Source: JANXMY01 sp965246745
GTDB lineage: Bacteria > Armatimonadota > Armatimonadia > Armatimonadales > Capsulimonadaceae
NCBI GenBank assembly: GCA_965246745.1
Contig: OZ251980.1
Coordinates: 930,001-994,000, forward strand
DNA: 64,000 bases
Reading direction: 5' to 3'
Shown: positions 47,819 to 55,755 of the stretch, piece after piece
How positions within the stretch are numbered: position 1 is the first letter of the stretch
Layout of the letters: each line of letters begins with the position of its first letter
Translations under genes and position numbers: made by a program
The notes under the pieces: generated by a model
Seen by the model: only the letters and a program-made list of their open reading frames with translations
The model's database searches: none
Told to the model about the DNA's origin: nothing

Positions 47819-49312
47819 ATGGCGATTGAAAAGACGGTCGTGATTGTCGGGGCGGGGATCGGCGGCATGGCGGCGGCGATGCGGCTGCAAGCGTCGGGCC
47901 GCTTTCAAGTGACAATTCTCGAAAAGAACGCCACGGTCGGCGGGCGGGCGAACATCCGGGAAACCGGCGGGTATCGGTTCGACACGGGGCCGTCGCTTCT
48001 CTTAATGACCGATGTGTACCGCGAACTGTTTGCGGCCTGCGGCGAAGAGTTTTCGGACTGGGTGAAGCTCGTCAAAATGGAGCCGAACTATGAAGTTCAC
48101 TTCGGCGACGGCTCTTCCATGCTCATGTCGAGCGATCTCACAAAGATGATCGCCGAGCTGGAGCGGATCGAACCCGGAGTCACCCCCGGCTATTACCGCT
48201 TCTTGGAAGACGCGGGCAAAAAGTACCGCATCGGGCGCAAGCAGTTTGTTGAAAAGAACTTCGCCAAAGCGACGGACTTCTTTACCGCGTCCAATTTGAA
48301 GCTGCTCGGGCAGCTCAACGCGTTGGACAAGCTGTATTCGCACGTTTCGCAGTTCTTCAAAGATGATCGGCTGCGCCAGGCGTTTTCGATGCAGTCCATG
48401 TACCTCGGCATTTCGCCGTTTGACGCTCCGGCGGTTTACACGCTGCTGCCGTACACCGAGCTGGCCGAGGACGGCCTGTATTATCCCGAAGGCGGCATTT
48501 ACGCCCTGCCGAAAGCCATGGCCGCCGTCGCCCAAAAGCTCGGCGTCGAGATCAAAACCGGCCAAAACGTTTCGCAGATTTTTGTCCGCGACGGCAAGGC
48601 GCGAGGCGTGTGCGTCGAGGGCGAGCTTGTGGCCGCCGATTTGGTGATCTCCAACGCCGACCTGCCGTACACGTACACCGATCTGCTGGCCGAGCGGCCC
48701 GCCAAGCTGTCGGAGGACGCTTGGAAAAAGCAGCCGTTTACGTCGTCGGCGTTTATGCTGTATCTCGGCACCGACAAACTTTACCCCAGCCTGCACCACC
48801 ACAACTTCTTTTTGTCGTCGGACTACAAGCGCAACTTTGAAGAGATATTCGATGCCAAAGTGCCGCCGCGCGACCCGAGCTTTTATGTCAACGCGCCGGG
48901 CCGGACCGACCCGACCGTCGCGCCGCCGGGCGGCGACAATTTGTTTGTTTTGGTGCCGATCCCGCACCTGACCGATCAAATGCGCTGGGACGACGGCCAG
49001 ATTGAAAAGTTTAAATCGAAAGTCTACGACCAATTAGAAGCGCGGGGCTTGACCGACCTGCGAAAGCATGTAGTGGTGGAAGAAGTCGTCACGCCGCATG
49101 AGTGGCGCGACCAGTACAACCTCAAATACGGCGCGGCGTTCGGCCTATCCCACGGCATTTTGCAGGTCGGCTACTTCCGGCCTGCGAATAAAAGCGCCGA
49201 AGTGGGTAACTTGTACTTTGTCGGAGCCAGCACCGTCCCCGGCACCGGCGTCCCGCTTGTGTGTTTAGGCGCAAAGCTCGTCACCGAGCGGATTTTTGCG
49301 GATTATGCTTAG
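47819..49312 (+). CDS. crtI: Phytoene desaturase (CrtI family)
   Basis: 497 residues. The N-terminal FAD motif VVIVGAGIGGMAAAMRLQ, the CrtI-type GGRANIRETGGYRFDTGPSLL and the C-terminal GNLYFVGASTVPGTGVPLVC are characteristic. The family includes phytoene desaturases and 4,4'-diapophytoene desaturases/oxidases, which this sequence does not distinguish. Membrane-associated, FAD-dependent. It is followed 24 bases later by crtB, so the pair can produce an acyclic carotenoid from geranylgeranyl or farnesyl diphosphate. Confidence 0.94.
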   Translation: MAIEKTVVIVGAGIGGMAAAMRLQASGRFQVTILEKNATVGGRANIRETGGYRFDTGPSLLLMTDVYRELFAACGEEFSDWVKLVKMEPNYEVHFGDGSSMLMSSDLTKMIAELERIEPGVTPGYYRFLEDAGKKYRIGRKQFVEKNFAKATDFFTASNLKLLGQLNALDKLYSHVSQFFKDDRLRQAFSMQSMYLGISPFDAPAVYTLLPYTELAEDGLYYPEGGIYALPKAMAAVAQKLGVEIKTGQNVSQIFVRDGKARGVCVEGELVAADLVISNADLPYTYTDLLAERPAKLSEDAWKKQPFTSSAFMLYLGTDKLYPSLHHHNFFLSSDYKRNFEEIFDAKVPPRDPSFYVNAPGRTDPTVAPPGGDNLFVLVPIPHLTDQMRWDDGQIEKFKSKVYDQLEARGLTDLRKHVVVEEVVTPHEWRDQYNLKYGAAFGLSHGILQVGYFRPANKSAEVGNLYFVGASTVPGTGVPLVCLGAKLVTERIFADYA

Positions 49313-49336
49313 GCCCTTCGTTTAGAAAGCCCCTTC

Positions 49337-50263
49337 ATGGCCCTCTCGCTGCTGCAAAGTAAACTACAGTCGAAGCTGCCGTCCAAGTGGCGCGGCGATG
49401 CGCCGGACCTTGATTCGGCGTATCTGGACGCCGCGTATGCGGCGTCGAAAGCGCTGAACGCGCACCACGGCAAGACGTACTACTTTTCAACGCTGTTTTT
49501 TCCGCCGGAAGTGCGCCGCTCGGTCCATGCGCTGTACGGCTTTGTGCGCTTTCCCGACGAGATTGTAGACAACCCCGCGCCCGGCACCGACCCGGCCGCC
49601 CGGCTGGCTGAGTACCGGCAGGCGACGGTGGATGCGCTGCGGACCGGCGGCTCGGACCTGCCGGTGCTGCATGCGTTCGCCGATATGGCCCGCCGCCATG
49701 CCCTGCCCGCCGAGTACGCCCTGGCGTTCCTTGATGCGATGGCGATGGATTTGACCCGCACGCGCTACGAGACGTTTGAAGATTTAAAGACTTACACCTA
49801 CGGCAGCGCGTCGGTGGTCGGCCTGATGATGTGCCATGTGGTCGGCATCTCCGACCCATGCGCCCTGGCCCCCGCGCATGATCTCGGGCTGGCGATGCAG
49901 CTCACGAACTTTTGGCGCGACATCGGCGAAGACTGGCAGACGCGCGGGCGGATTTATCTGCCGCTTGAGGACATGGCCCGGTTCGGCTATACCGAAGCGA
50001 TGCTGTCTCAGGGCATTATCAACGATCAATTTCTAGCACTGATGCGCTTTGAGATCGCCCGCGCCCGTGCGCTGTATGCCGCATCGGATTTGGGCATTCC
50101 GTACATTACGCCGGAATGCCGGCTGCCCGTCAAGCTCGCCCGCGTCCTGTACTCGCGCATTTTGGACAAGATTGAAGCGAACGAGTACGATGTCTTCACC
50201 CGCCGCGCCCGCACCACGGGAATGGAAAAAGCGGCGGCGTTTGCAAAGCTGAAGCTCGGATAG
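49337..50263 (+). CDS. crtB: Phytoene (squalene-type) synthase
   Basis: 308 residues. Joins two prenyl diphosphates head to head. First Asp-rich motif FPDEIVDNPA (near residue 75), then RTRYETFEDLKTYTYGSASVVG, and the second motif LGLAMQLTNFWRDIGEDWQTRGRIYLP are typical of CrtB/squalene synthases. It lies right after crtI. The IPP supply genes uppS and dxr are in the same window but in another operon. The stop is followed directly by a palindromic repeat with perfect 28-bp arms. Confidence 0.95.
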   Translation: MALSLLQSKLQSKLPSKWRGDAPDLDSAYLDAAYAASKALNAHHGKTYYFSTLFFPPEVRRSVHALYGFVRFPDEIVDNPAPGTDPAARLAEYRQATVDALRTGGSDLPVLHAFADMARRHALPAEYALAFLDAMAMDLTRTRYETFEDLKTYTYGSASVVGLMMCHVVGISDPCALAPAHDLGLAMQLTNFWRDIGEDWQTRGRIYLPLEDMARFGYTEAMLSQGIINDQFLALMRFEIARARALYAASDLGIPYITPECRLPVKLARVLYSRILDKIEANEYDVFTRRARTTGMEKAAAFAKLKLG

Positions 50264-50380
50264 CCCCCCCGCCCCCAATCATGGGGGAGCCGGAATAGGA
50301 CGAGGCATACAAGAGAGGGCGCAGCAAGCAGCGCCCCTACAGATTAAACTCTGGCTCCCCCATGATTGGGGGCGGGGGGG
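50264..50380. repeat. Palindromic element with perfect 28-bp arms
   Basis: Arms 50264-50291 and 50353-50380 are exact inverted copies rich in runs of C or G. In the centre is the hairpin gggcgc-agcaagca-gcgccc (50317-50336) followed by ctac. The same central hairpin is at 62727-62746 in another element with unrelated arms. It follows the crtB stop directly and may terminate that operon. Confidence 0.93.
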
Positions 50381-50423
50381 ACGTTCCCCTAACCCTTCCC
50401 GCCCGATTCGCCATAATCCGCTT

Positions 50424-50636
50424 ATGTTTAATCTGCCATTTCTTTACGCTTCGCTGCTGTGGGGCACGGTCGGCGGCGGCTGCATTTTGTACGGCAAAAA
50501 GCAGGGCGGGGCCGCGCCGACCCTGGCCGGGTTTGCGCTGCTGCTGGCATCGCTGATCCCGTCGGCCCTGTGGATGTCCGCCGTAAGCCTCGCGCTGTTG
50601 ACAGGCATGGTCTGGGGCTTGCGCCGGGGCTATTGA
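50424..50636 (+). CDS. Small hypothetical membrane protein
   Basis: 70 residues with two to three hydrophobic segments (LPFLYASLLWGTVGGGCILY, APTLAGFALLLASLIPSALW, VSLALLTGMVWGL). The length and pattern resemble the small amino-acid transport-like proteins of unknown role. It ends by overlapping the stop of the convergent Crp/Fnr gene by seven bases. No family confidently recognised. Confidence 0.65.
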   Translation: MFNLPFLYASLLWGTVGGGCILYGKKQGGAAPTLAGFALLLASLIPSALWMSAVSLALLTGMVWGLRRGY

Positions 50637-51310
50637 TCGGCGTTCGCCAGACGCCGCAGCTCTTCGGGGTCTAAAACGAGGACAGTGCGGCCTTGCAGGC
50701 TGATGACGCCCGACTCTTTCAGCGCTCGCAGGGTACGCGAGACAACTTCCCGGACAGTGCCGAGCTGATTGCTGATGGCCTCGTTTGTCGTGCCAAGGGC
50801 GAATTGAGACCGGCCTGATGCCGTTTCCAGCAGATAAGCCGCCAGCCGGGCCTGGACCGTGTGCAGACTTTGAGCTTCCGCAAGCTGGACCATCTGCCGA
50901 AGCTGGATGCCGAGCGCAAGCAGGGCGCGTTCGCCGATTTCGGGGCAGCCCTGCATGACTGCGCGGAATGCTTCGCGCGGTACGAAAAAAATGTCCGTGC
51001 CGGTGTGGGCGGCTTCAGCATGGTACGGGTAGTTGCCACCGTCAAATAGCGGCAGTTCGCCGGCGCTGGTGCCGGGCATTTGAACGCTAAAGGTCAGCTC
51101 GCGCCCCCGGCTGTCTATGTTATAAACTTTGACTGCGCCGCGCAGCACGACGAATAAGCCTCGGCACCGGGACCGCGCCGCAAACAGCAACTCCCCCTTG
51201 CGAAAGCTGAGAGTATGACCGGCCGCTGCCAGTTCGGCGAGCGCGTCGTCAGCGGCCGTCTTCAGAAACACCACTTGCCGCAGTGTGGCTATAATCTCCC
51301 TCGAATTCAT
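50630..51310 (-). CDS. Crp/Fnr family transcriptional regulator
   Basis: 226 residues from ATG 51310. A cyclic-nucleotide-binding-type beta roll (residues 25-120: FRKGELLFAARSRCRGLFVVLRG, ...GTSAGELPLFDGG) and a C-terminal winged helix-turn-helix TNEAISNQLGTVREVVSRTLRAL. There are no FNR-type N-terminal cysteines and the cAMP-binding arginine is not obvious, so it is probably neither FNR nor CRP proper. It diverges from the ferredoxin gene and may regulate it, though no palindromic operator was recognised. Confidence 0.9.
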   Translation of the reverse strand: MNSREIIATLRQVVFLKTAADDALAELAAAGHTLSFRKGELLFAARSRCRGLFVVLRGAVKVYNIDSRGRELTFSVQMPGTSAGELPLFDGGNYPYHAEAAHTGTDIFFVPREAFRAVMQGCPEIGERALLALGIQLRQMVQLAEAQSLHTVQARLAAYLLETASGRSQFALGTTNEAISNQLGTVREVVSRTLRALKESGVISLQGRTVLVLDPEELRRLANADQ

Positions 51311-51400
51311 AATTTCGTGACTCAAGTCATTGCTCTCTCTTTTGCGCTTCCGGTACTCTTGCCTCTCGCGGAGAGAAAAAACATAAGAGGAGCAGAAGAA

Positions 51401-51673
51401 ATGGCGTTTGTGATTACCCAGCCGTGTATCGGCTGCAAAGATTTATCGTGTGTCGTCGTCTGCCCGGTGGACTGCATCCACGAAGCCGCCGACCAGTTAT
51501 TTATTGACCCAAGCGCCTGCATTGACTGCGGGGCCTGCGAAAGCGAGTGCCCGGTGGATGCAATCTTTGCCGAAGACGAAGTGCCCGAGATTTGGACGCA
51601 TTTCGTTTCGCTCAACGCCGGCTTTTACCGGCAGCAGGAGAAAAGCGCGGCGGCCCCGAACAACCGGGCATGA
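51401..51673 (+). CDS. Ferredoxin, 7Fe/8Fe type
   Basis: 90 residues from ATG 51401 with AGGAG upstream. Two cluster motifs: CIGCKDLSCVVVCPVDCI (near residues 9-26, with the spacing of a [3Fe-4S]/[4Fe-4S] ferredoxin of the FdxA type) and CIDCGACESECPVDAI (a standard [4Fe-4S] motif). The C-terminal EVPEIWTHFVSLNAGFY is typical of FdxA. Electron carrier in the cytoplasm. The stop overlaps the next start as ATGA. Confidence 0.95.
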   Translation: MAFVITQPCIGCKDLSCVVVCPVDCIHEAADQLFIDPSACIDCGACESECPVDAIFAEDEVPEIWTHFVSLNAGFYRQQEKSAAAPNNRA

Positions 51674-52701
51674 CTGCGATTATCATACCCGGACGGCTAG
51701 CCCGTGCCGATGCTCTGCTGCAAGCGGGCGTGGACGACGGGCTGTTTACGCATGCGGTGTACAGCGTCCTGCGGGGCGGCGAGACGGTCGCGCAAAAGGC
51801 GTTTGGGGCGGCGTCGCTCGGCAGCGTGTTTGATTTGGCGTCGCTGACCAAGCCGCTGGCGACGGCGACTTTGATTTTGCAGGGCGTGGAAGAAGGGCGG
51901 CTGCACCTGCGGCAGTCCGTGTCGGGGTTTTTTGAGGGTCTCTACGGTCCCCTGCCGCATCTGAGCGGGGTGGAAGTGCGGCACCTTTTGACGCACACGT
52001 CGGGCTTGCCGCCGGTGCCGGTCTGGCCGGCGGACGGGGGCGGCGCGGGGCGGCGGGAGCTGATTGCAAGCGTCCTCGCGACTCCGACCCTGCGGCCGGC
52101 GGGGGCGGGGTACACTTATTCGGACACCGGGTATCTGCTGCTCGGCGAGATCGCGGCGCGGGTCTTCGGGCAGCCGCTGGAAGCGTGCTTTCGGGAGCGC
52201 GTCGCCGGGCCGCTGGGCGTGGCGACGCTCGGCTTTTGTCCGGCGGGCGGCGCGGCTCTGGTGCCGACCGGACCGGACCCGGCGGGGACGGTGCATGACC
52301 CGAGGGCGCGGGATTTGGGCGGCGCGGCGGGGCATGCCGGCTTGTTCGGGACCGCCGCCGACACCCTGGCGTTCGCCGAAGCGGTGCGGGCCGGCGGCGG
52401 CCCGGTGTTGTCGCGGGCATCGGCGGCGCGGCTGCGCGTCAGCCAAATCCCCCCGCACATCGGGGCGCAGTCGCTCGGCTGGTTCTGCGCCGGGAACGAC
52501 TTTCTGCCGGCGGGCGACTTGTTTTCGGACCAATCGTTCGGGCACTCGGGCTTCACCGGCACGGCGCTTTTGATTGACCCGGCGGCCGATGTTTCCCTGG
52601 CGCTGCTGACCAACCGCGTGGTCAACAGCGCCGAGGACGGCAGCCGGTTTCTGCGACGCCGTCGCTTGTGGCTCAACACCGTCGCCGCCGCCCTGGCGTA
52701 G
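51670..52701 (+). CDS. Serine hydrolase of the beta-lactamase class C family
   Basis: 343 residues from ATG 51670, overlapping the ferredoxin stop by four bases. The catalytic SxxK is in FDLASLTKPLATATL; the second motif YSDTGYLLLGE (Y-S-D) is the typical Y-x-N/D element, and a late HSGFTGTALLIDP corresponds to the third motif region. No clear signal peptide. The family includes esterases, D-aminopeptidases and penicillin-binding-like proteins; the substrate is unknown. The coupling with ferredoxin is probably just operon packing. Confidence 0.88.
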   Translation: MTAIIIPGRLARADALLQAGVDDGLFTHAVYSVLRGGETVAQKAFGAASLGSVFDLASLTKPLATATLILQGVEEGRLHLRQSVSGFFEGLYGPLPHLSGVEVRHLLTHTSGLPPVPVWPADGGGAGRRELIASVLATPTLRPAGAGYTYSDTGYLLLGEIAARVFGQPLEACFRERVAGPLGVATLGFCPAGGAALVPTGPDPAGTVHDPRARDLGGAAGHAGLFGTAADTLAFAEAVRAGGGPVLSRASAARLRVSQIPPHIGAQSLGWFCAGNDFLPAGDLFSDQSFGHSGFTGTALLIDPAADVSLALLTNRVVNSAEDGSRFLRRRRLWLNTVAAALA

Positions 52702-52724
52702 CTTCCCCTTCCCTTCGCAAAAAC

Positions 52725-52768
52725 TTAATCTTTTCTTAACACCGCCGGCGTGAAATGTTAGGTATAGT
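52725..52768 (+). promoter_or_regulatory. Pho-box-like direct repeat and -10 box before DUF47-pit
   Basis: TTAATC (52725-52730) and TTAACA (52736-52741) are spaced 11 bases start to start, the spacing known for PhoP binding in Gram-positive bacteria (TTAACA repeats). A TATAGT box is at 52763-52768. A hairpin cgcag-acgctt-ctgcg (52778-52793) lies in the leader. The location before a phosphate-transport operon supports phosphate control. Confidence 0.55.
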
Positions 52769-52807
52769 TTCCCTGGCGCAGACGCTTCTGCGAACAGGAA
52801 ACTATTT

Positions 52808-53431
52808 ATGGCATTTTTCGGACAAGACCCCGTGTTTTACGACCTTTTGGAAGCGCAGGCGGACGCCGCGCACAACGCGGCGACGGCATTTCATGCGCTG
52901 GCCGCCGATTTCGGACAGGCTGAGCACGTCGCCGCCGCCGTGAAAAAGATCGAAACCGAGGCCGACAACCTCACGCATGATCTGGTCAACAAAGCCGATG
53001 CCAAGTTTATCACGCCGCTCGATAAAGGCGACATGCACGCGCTGTCGCAGGCGCTTGACGACATCACCGACACGCTGGAAGCGGCGGTCGCCCGCATCGC
53101 GCTGTACAAGATCACCTCGGTGCGGCCCGATCTCACCGCGCTGACCGAGCGGCTGGTCGCCATCACGCAGGCGACCCGCGAAGGGGTCAATTTCCTGCGG
53201 CACATGAAAGACCATGACGCGCTGACGCCGATCCTGGTCAAAATCCACAACCTGGAAAACGAAAACGATCAGCTTTACCGGCACGCGCTCGGGGCGCTCT
53301 TAAACGAGCCGAACGCCGACCCGATCCTGGTGATGAAGTGGAAAGAGATTTACGACCGGGTCGAAGTGGTCGCCGACGAATGCGAACGGGTCGCGGACAT
53401 TCTGGAAAGCCTCGTGGTGAAGTATGCATGA
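52808..53431 (+). CDS. DUF47 (PhoU-like) phosphate transport accessory protein
   Basis: 207 residues, all helical: VFYDLLEAQADAAHNAATAF, KKIETEADNLTHDLVNKAD, ITPLDKGDMHALSQALDDIT and VADECERVADILESLVVKYA are typical of the DUF47/PhoU-like family found next to Pit transporters (about 200-210 residues). It probably regulates or assembles the transporter. ATG with AGGAAA upstream; it overlaps the pit gene by eight bases. Confidence 0.93.
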   Translation: MAFFGQDPVFYDLLEAQADAAHNAATAFHALAADFGQAEHVAAAVKKIETEADNLTHDLVNKADAKFITPLDKGDMHALSQALDDITDTLEAAVARIALYKITSVRPDLTALTERLVAITQATREGVNFLRHMKDHDALTPILVKIHNLENENDQLYRHALGALLNEPNADPILVMKWKEIYDRVEVVADECERVADILESLVVKYA

Positions 53432-54467
53432 CTTTCTGCATCTGCCGATCCTGCTGATCGTGATTGTCGCGTTCGCCCTGCTGTTTGACTACACGAACGG
53501 CTTTCACGACACGGCGAACGCTGTTGCGACCGTGATTTCCACGCGCGTTTTGCCGCCGACCTTTGCGATTGTGATGTGCGCGGTCCTCAACTTCGCGGGG
53601 GCGTTTTTCTCGCAGAATGTCGCCAAGACAATCGCGAAAGGGCTGATTGATTCGCATGCCGCGACGCAGGAAGTGATTTTGGCGTCGATCATCGGCGCAA
53701 TCGCCTGGAATGTGCTGACGTGGTATTTCGGCATCCCGTCGTCGTCGTCGCATGCGCTGATCGGCGGCTTGGTCGGGGCGACTTTGGTGTTCGCCGGGAC
53801 GCACGCGGTTATCTGGCACGGCGTTTGGAGCAAAGTGGTCCTCCCGATGGTGGTCTCGCCGCTGGTCGGCGCGGCCATCGCGTTCAGCTTGATGCTGCTG
53901 CTGTTCGGGCTGTTCGCGAACACGCGGCCCGCGAAGGTCAACGGAATTTTCTCATGGCTTCAGCGCTTGTCCGCCGCCGGCGTGGCGTTTAACCACGGGC
54001 AGAACGACGCGCAGAAGACGATGGGCGTGATTACGCTGGCTTTGGTGGCGTTCCATGTCCTGCCCGGCGGCAAAGATGTCCGCATTCCGACCTGGGTGAT
54101 TGTGTCGTGCGCGACCGCGATGGGCCTCGGAACACTTTCGGGCGGGTGGCGCATCATCAAGACGCTCGGCACAAAGATTATTGACTTGCAGCCGATCAAC
54201 GGCTTTGCGGCGGAAACGTCGGCCTCGCTCGTTCTGGCGACCGCGTCCCACTTTGGCATGCCGGTGTCTACGACGCACATTGTCTGCGGCAGCGTGTTCG
54301 GGGTCGGAATGGCGAAGCGGCTCAACGAAGTGCGCTGGCCGGTGGCGCAGCGGATGGTGATGGCGTGGGTCTTCACCCTGCCCGGCGCGGCGCTGGTCGC
54401 GGGCCTGAGCTTTTTCGTGATCAATCTGACGGGGCATCACGCGCCGCTGACGGCGGCGGTTCGCTAG
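53424..54467 (+). CDS. pit: Low-affinity inorganic phosphate transporter Pit
   Basis: 347 residues with about nine to ten hydrophobic segments. Two inverted signature repeats are visible: FDYTNGFHDTANAVATVIS near residue 13 and FNHGQNDAQKTMGVITLAL near 183, as in PiT/PHO-4 proteins. Symporter of phosphate (often metal-phosphate). It is translationally coupled to the DUF47 gene and followed by a good intrinsic terminator. Confidence 0.95.
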   Translation: MHDFLHLPILLIVIVAFALLFDYTNGFHDTANAVATVISTRVLPPTFAIVMCAVLNFAGAFFSQNVAKTIAKGLIDSHAATQEVILASIIGAIAWNVLTWYFGIPSSSSHALIGGLVGATLVFAGTHAVIWHGVWSKVVLPMVVSPLVGAAIAFSLMLLLFGLFANTRPAKVNGIFSWLQRLSAAGVAFNHGQNDAQKTMGVITLALVAFHVLPGGKDVRIPTWVIVSCATAMGLGTLSGGWRIIKTLGTKIIDLQPINGFAAETSASLVLATASHFGMPVSTTHIVCGSVFGVGMAKRLNEVRWPVAQRMVMAWVFTLPGAALVAGLSFFVINLTGHHAPLTAAVR

Positions 54468-54488
54468 GGCAGCGACAGAAGCGCTTGA

Positions 54489-54518
54489 AGCCCTGCCGGT
54501 CCCCGGCAGGGCTTTTTT
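54489..54518 (+). terminator. Intrinsic terminator of the pit operon
   Basis: A 10-bp GC-rich stem (gccctgccgg with ccggcagggc), a 3-base loop and six T. The position 22 bases after the pit stop supports its role. Confidence 0.92.
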
Positions 54519-54577
54519 CATGGCTTTTCCGCCCCCGGCGCGGCTTCAGCGTAGACTTTTTTGGCCGGGCCTGCTAC

Positions 54578-54583
54578 TATAAT
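54578..54583 (+). promoter_or_regulatory. -10 box of the Gfo/Idh/MocA gene
   Basis: A perfect TATAAT, 41 bases before ATG 54625, with agggggaa as the ribosome binding site in between. The -35 box is not clear. Confidence 0.5.
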
Positions 54584-54624
54584 CCTAACGCTATCAGTCT
54601 AACGCAGCGCAGGGGGAAACGACA

Positions 54625-55731
54625 ATGGCAGACACGCCGAAAACGACAATCAAAGAAGCGACAATCAAAGAAGTGGTGATCAAAGTGGCCGTGATTGGGT
54701 GCGGCATCGGAATTGAGCATTTGGAATGCTACCATGCGCTGAAGCCCCAAGTCGAGATCACGGTGATCTGCGACCTGGTGGAAGAACGCGCCAAAACGCA
54801 GGCCGCCCGGTTCGGCGTGGAAACCACCTGCACGGACTACCGCGACGTGCTGGCCGACCCGAACGTTCACGCCGTTTCCGTGTGCGTTCCGAACGACCTG
54901 CACGCCGAGATTTCGGTGGCCGCGCTGGCCGCCGGCAAGCATGTGCTGTGCGAAAAGCCGATGACCGACACGCTGGCGCATGCCGAGGAGATTGTCGCGG
55001 CGGCGGAAAAAAGCGACAAACAGTTTATGATGGCGATGAACAACCGCTTTTCCGGCGAAACGCAGCTTCTTAAGGCGCTGATTGACGAAGGCCGGCTCGG
55101 CGAGATTTACTTTGCCAAAACCGGCTGGACCCGGCGCAGCGGCATTCCGGGCCTCGGGGGTTGGTTCACGACCAAAGAGCGCTCGGGCGGCGGGCCGCTG
55201 CTCGACATCGGGGTGCATGCGCTCGACCGGACAGTGTATCTGATGGGCAATCCCGCGCCGGTTTCGGCGTCGGGCTGCACCTACGCCAAGTTCGGGCCGC
55301 GCGGCAAAGGCGGGTCGTCTTACGGCATCAAGCCCGACCCGAACACGCCGGTCGCGTTTAATGTCGAGGACCTCGCGGCCGGCCTGGTCAAATTCGACAA
55401 CGGCGCGACCTTGTTTTTGGAAGCGTCGTGGGCATCGTACACGGAAACCGACAATTTTTACACGTCGCTTCTCGGCACCGAAGGCGGCGCGGACATTCCC
55501 GGCTTCGGCAAATTGAAAGTTTACACCGACATGGGCGGCGCTCCGGCGGACATCCATCCGCAGGTGCCGAACGTGTCGGGCCGGCAGGGCGAGATCAATC
55601 ACTTCACCCAGTGCATCGCCGAGGACAAAGCGCCCATCTCGACCGCGCAGCAGGGCCTTCATATGCTGCAAATTCTCGATGCGCTGTACCGCTCGGCGGA
55701 AACCGGCCGGGAAGTGGTCATCGCCCGCTGA
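54625..55731 (+). CDS. Gfo/Idh/MocA family oxidoreductase
   Basis: 368 residues. An N-terminal Rossmann fold (VIKVAVIGCGIGIEHLECYH), the EKP motif in HVLCEKPMTDTLAHAEEIV with its conserved lysine, and the C-terminal alpha/beta domain with GGGPLLDIGVHALDRTVYLM, where the histidine is catalytic, define the family. It acts on sugars or inositols with NAD(P); the substrate is unknown. The first residues repeat TIKEATIKEVVIK, a short expansion with no obvious function. It has its own promoter and is followed by the convergent MFS-HEAT gene. Confidence 0.93.
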   Translation: MADTPKTTIKEATIKEVVIKVAVIGCGIGIEHLECYHALKPQVEITVICDLVEERAKTQAARFGVETTCTDYRDVLADPNVHAVSVCVPNDLHAEISVAALAAGKHVLCEKPMTDTLAHAEEIVAAAEKSDKQFMMAMNNRFSGETQLLKALIDEGRLGEIYFAKTGWTRRSGIPGLGGWFTTKERSGGGPLLDIGVHALDRTVYLMGNPAPVSASGCTYAKFGPRGKGGSSYGIKPDPNTPVAFNVEDLAAGLVKFDNGATLFLEASWASYTETDNFYTSLLGTEGGADIPGFGKLKVYTDMGGAPADIHPQVPNVSGRQGEINHFTQCIAEDKAPISTAQQGLHMLQILDALYRSAETGREVVIAR

Positions 55732-55755
55732 GAAACCAAAAAGCGGCCGGGGGCG

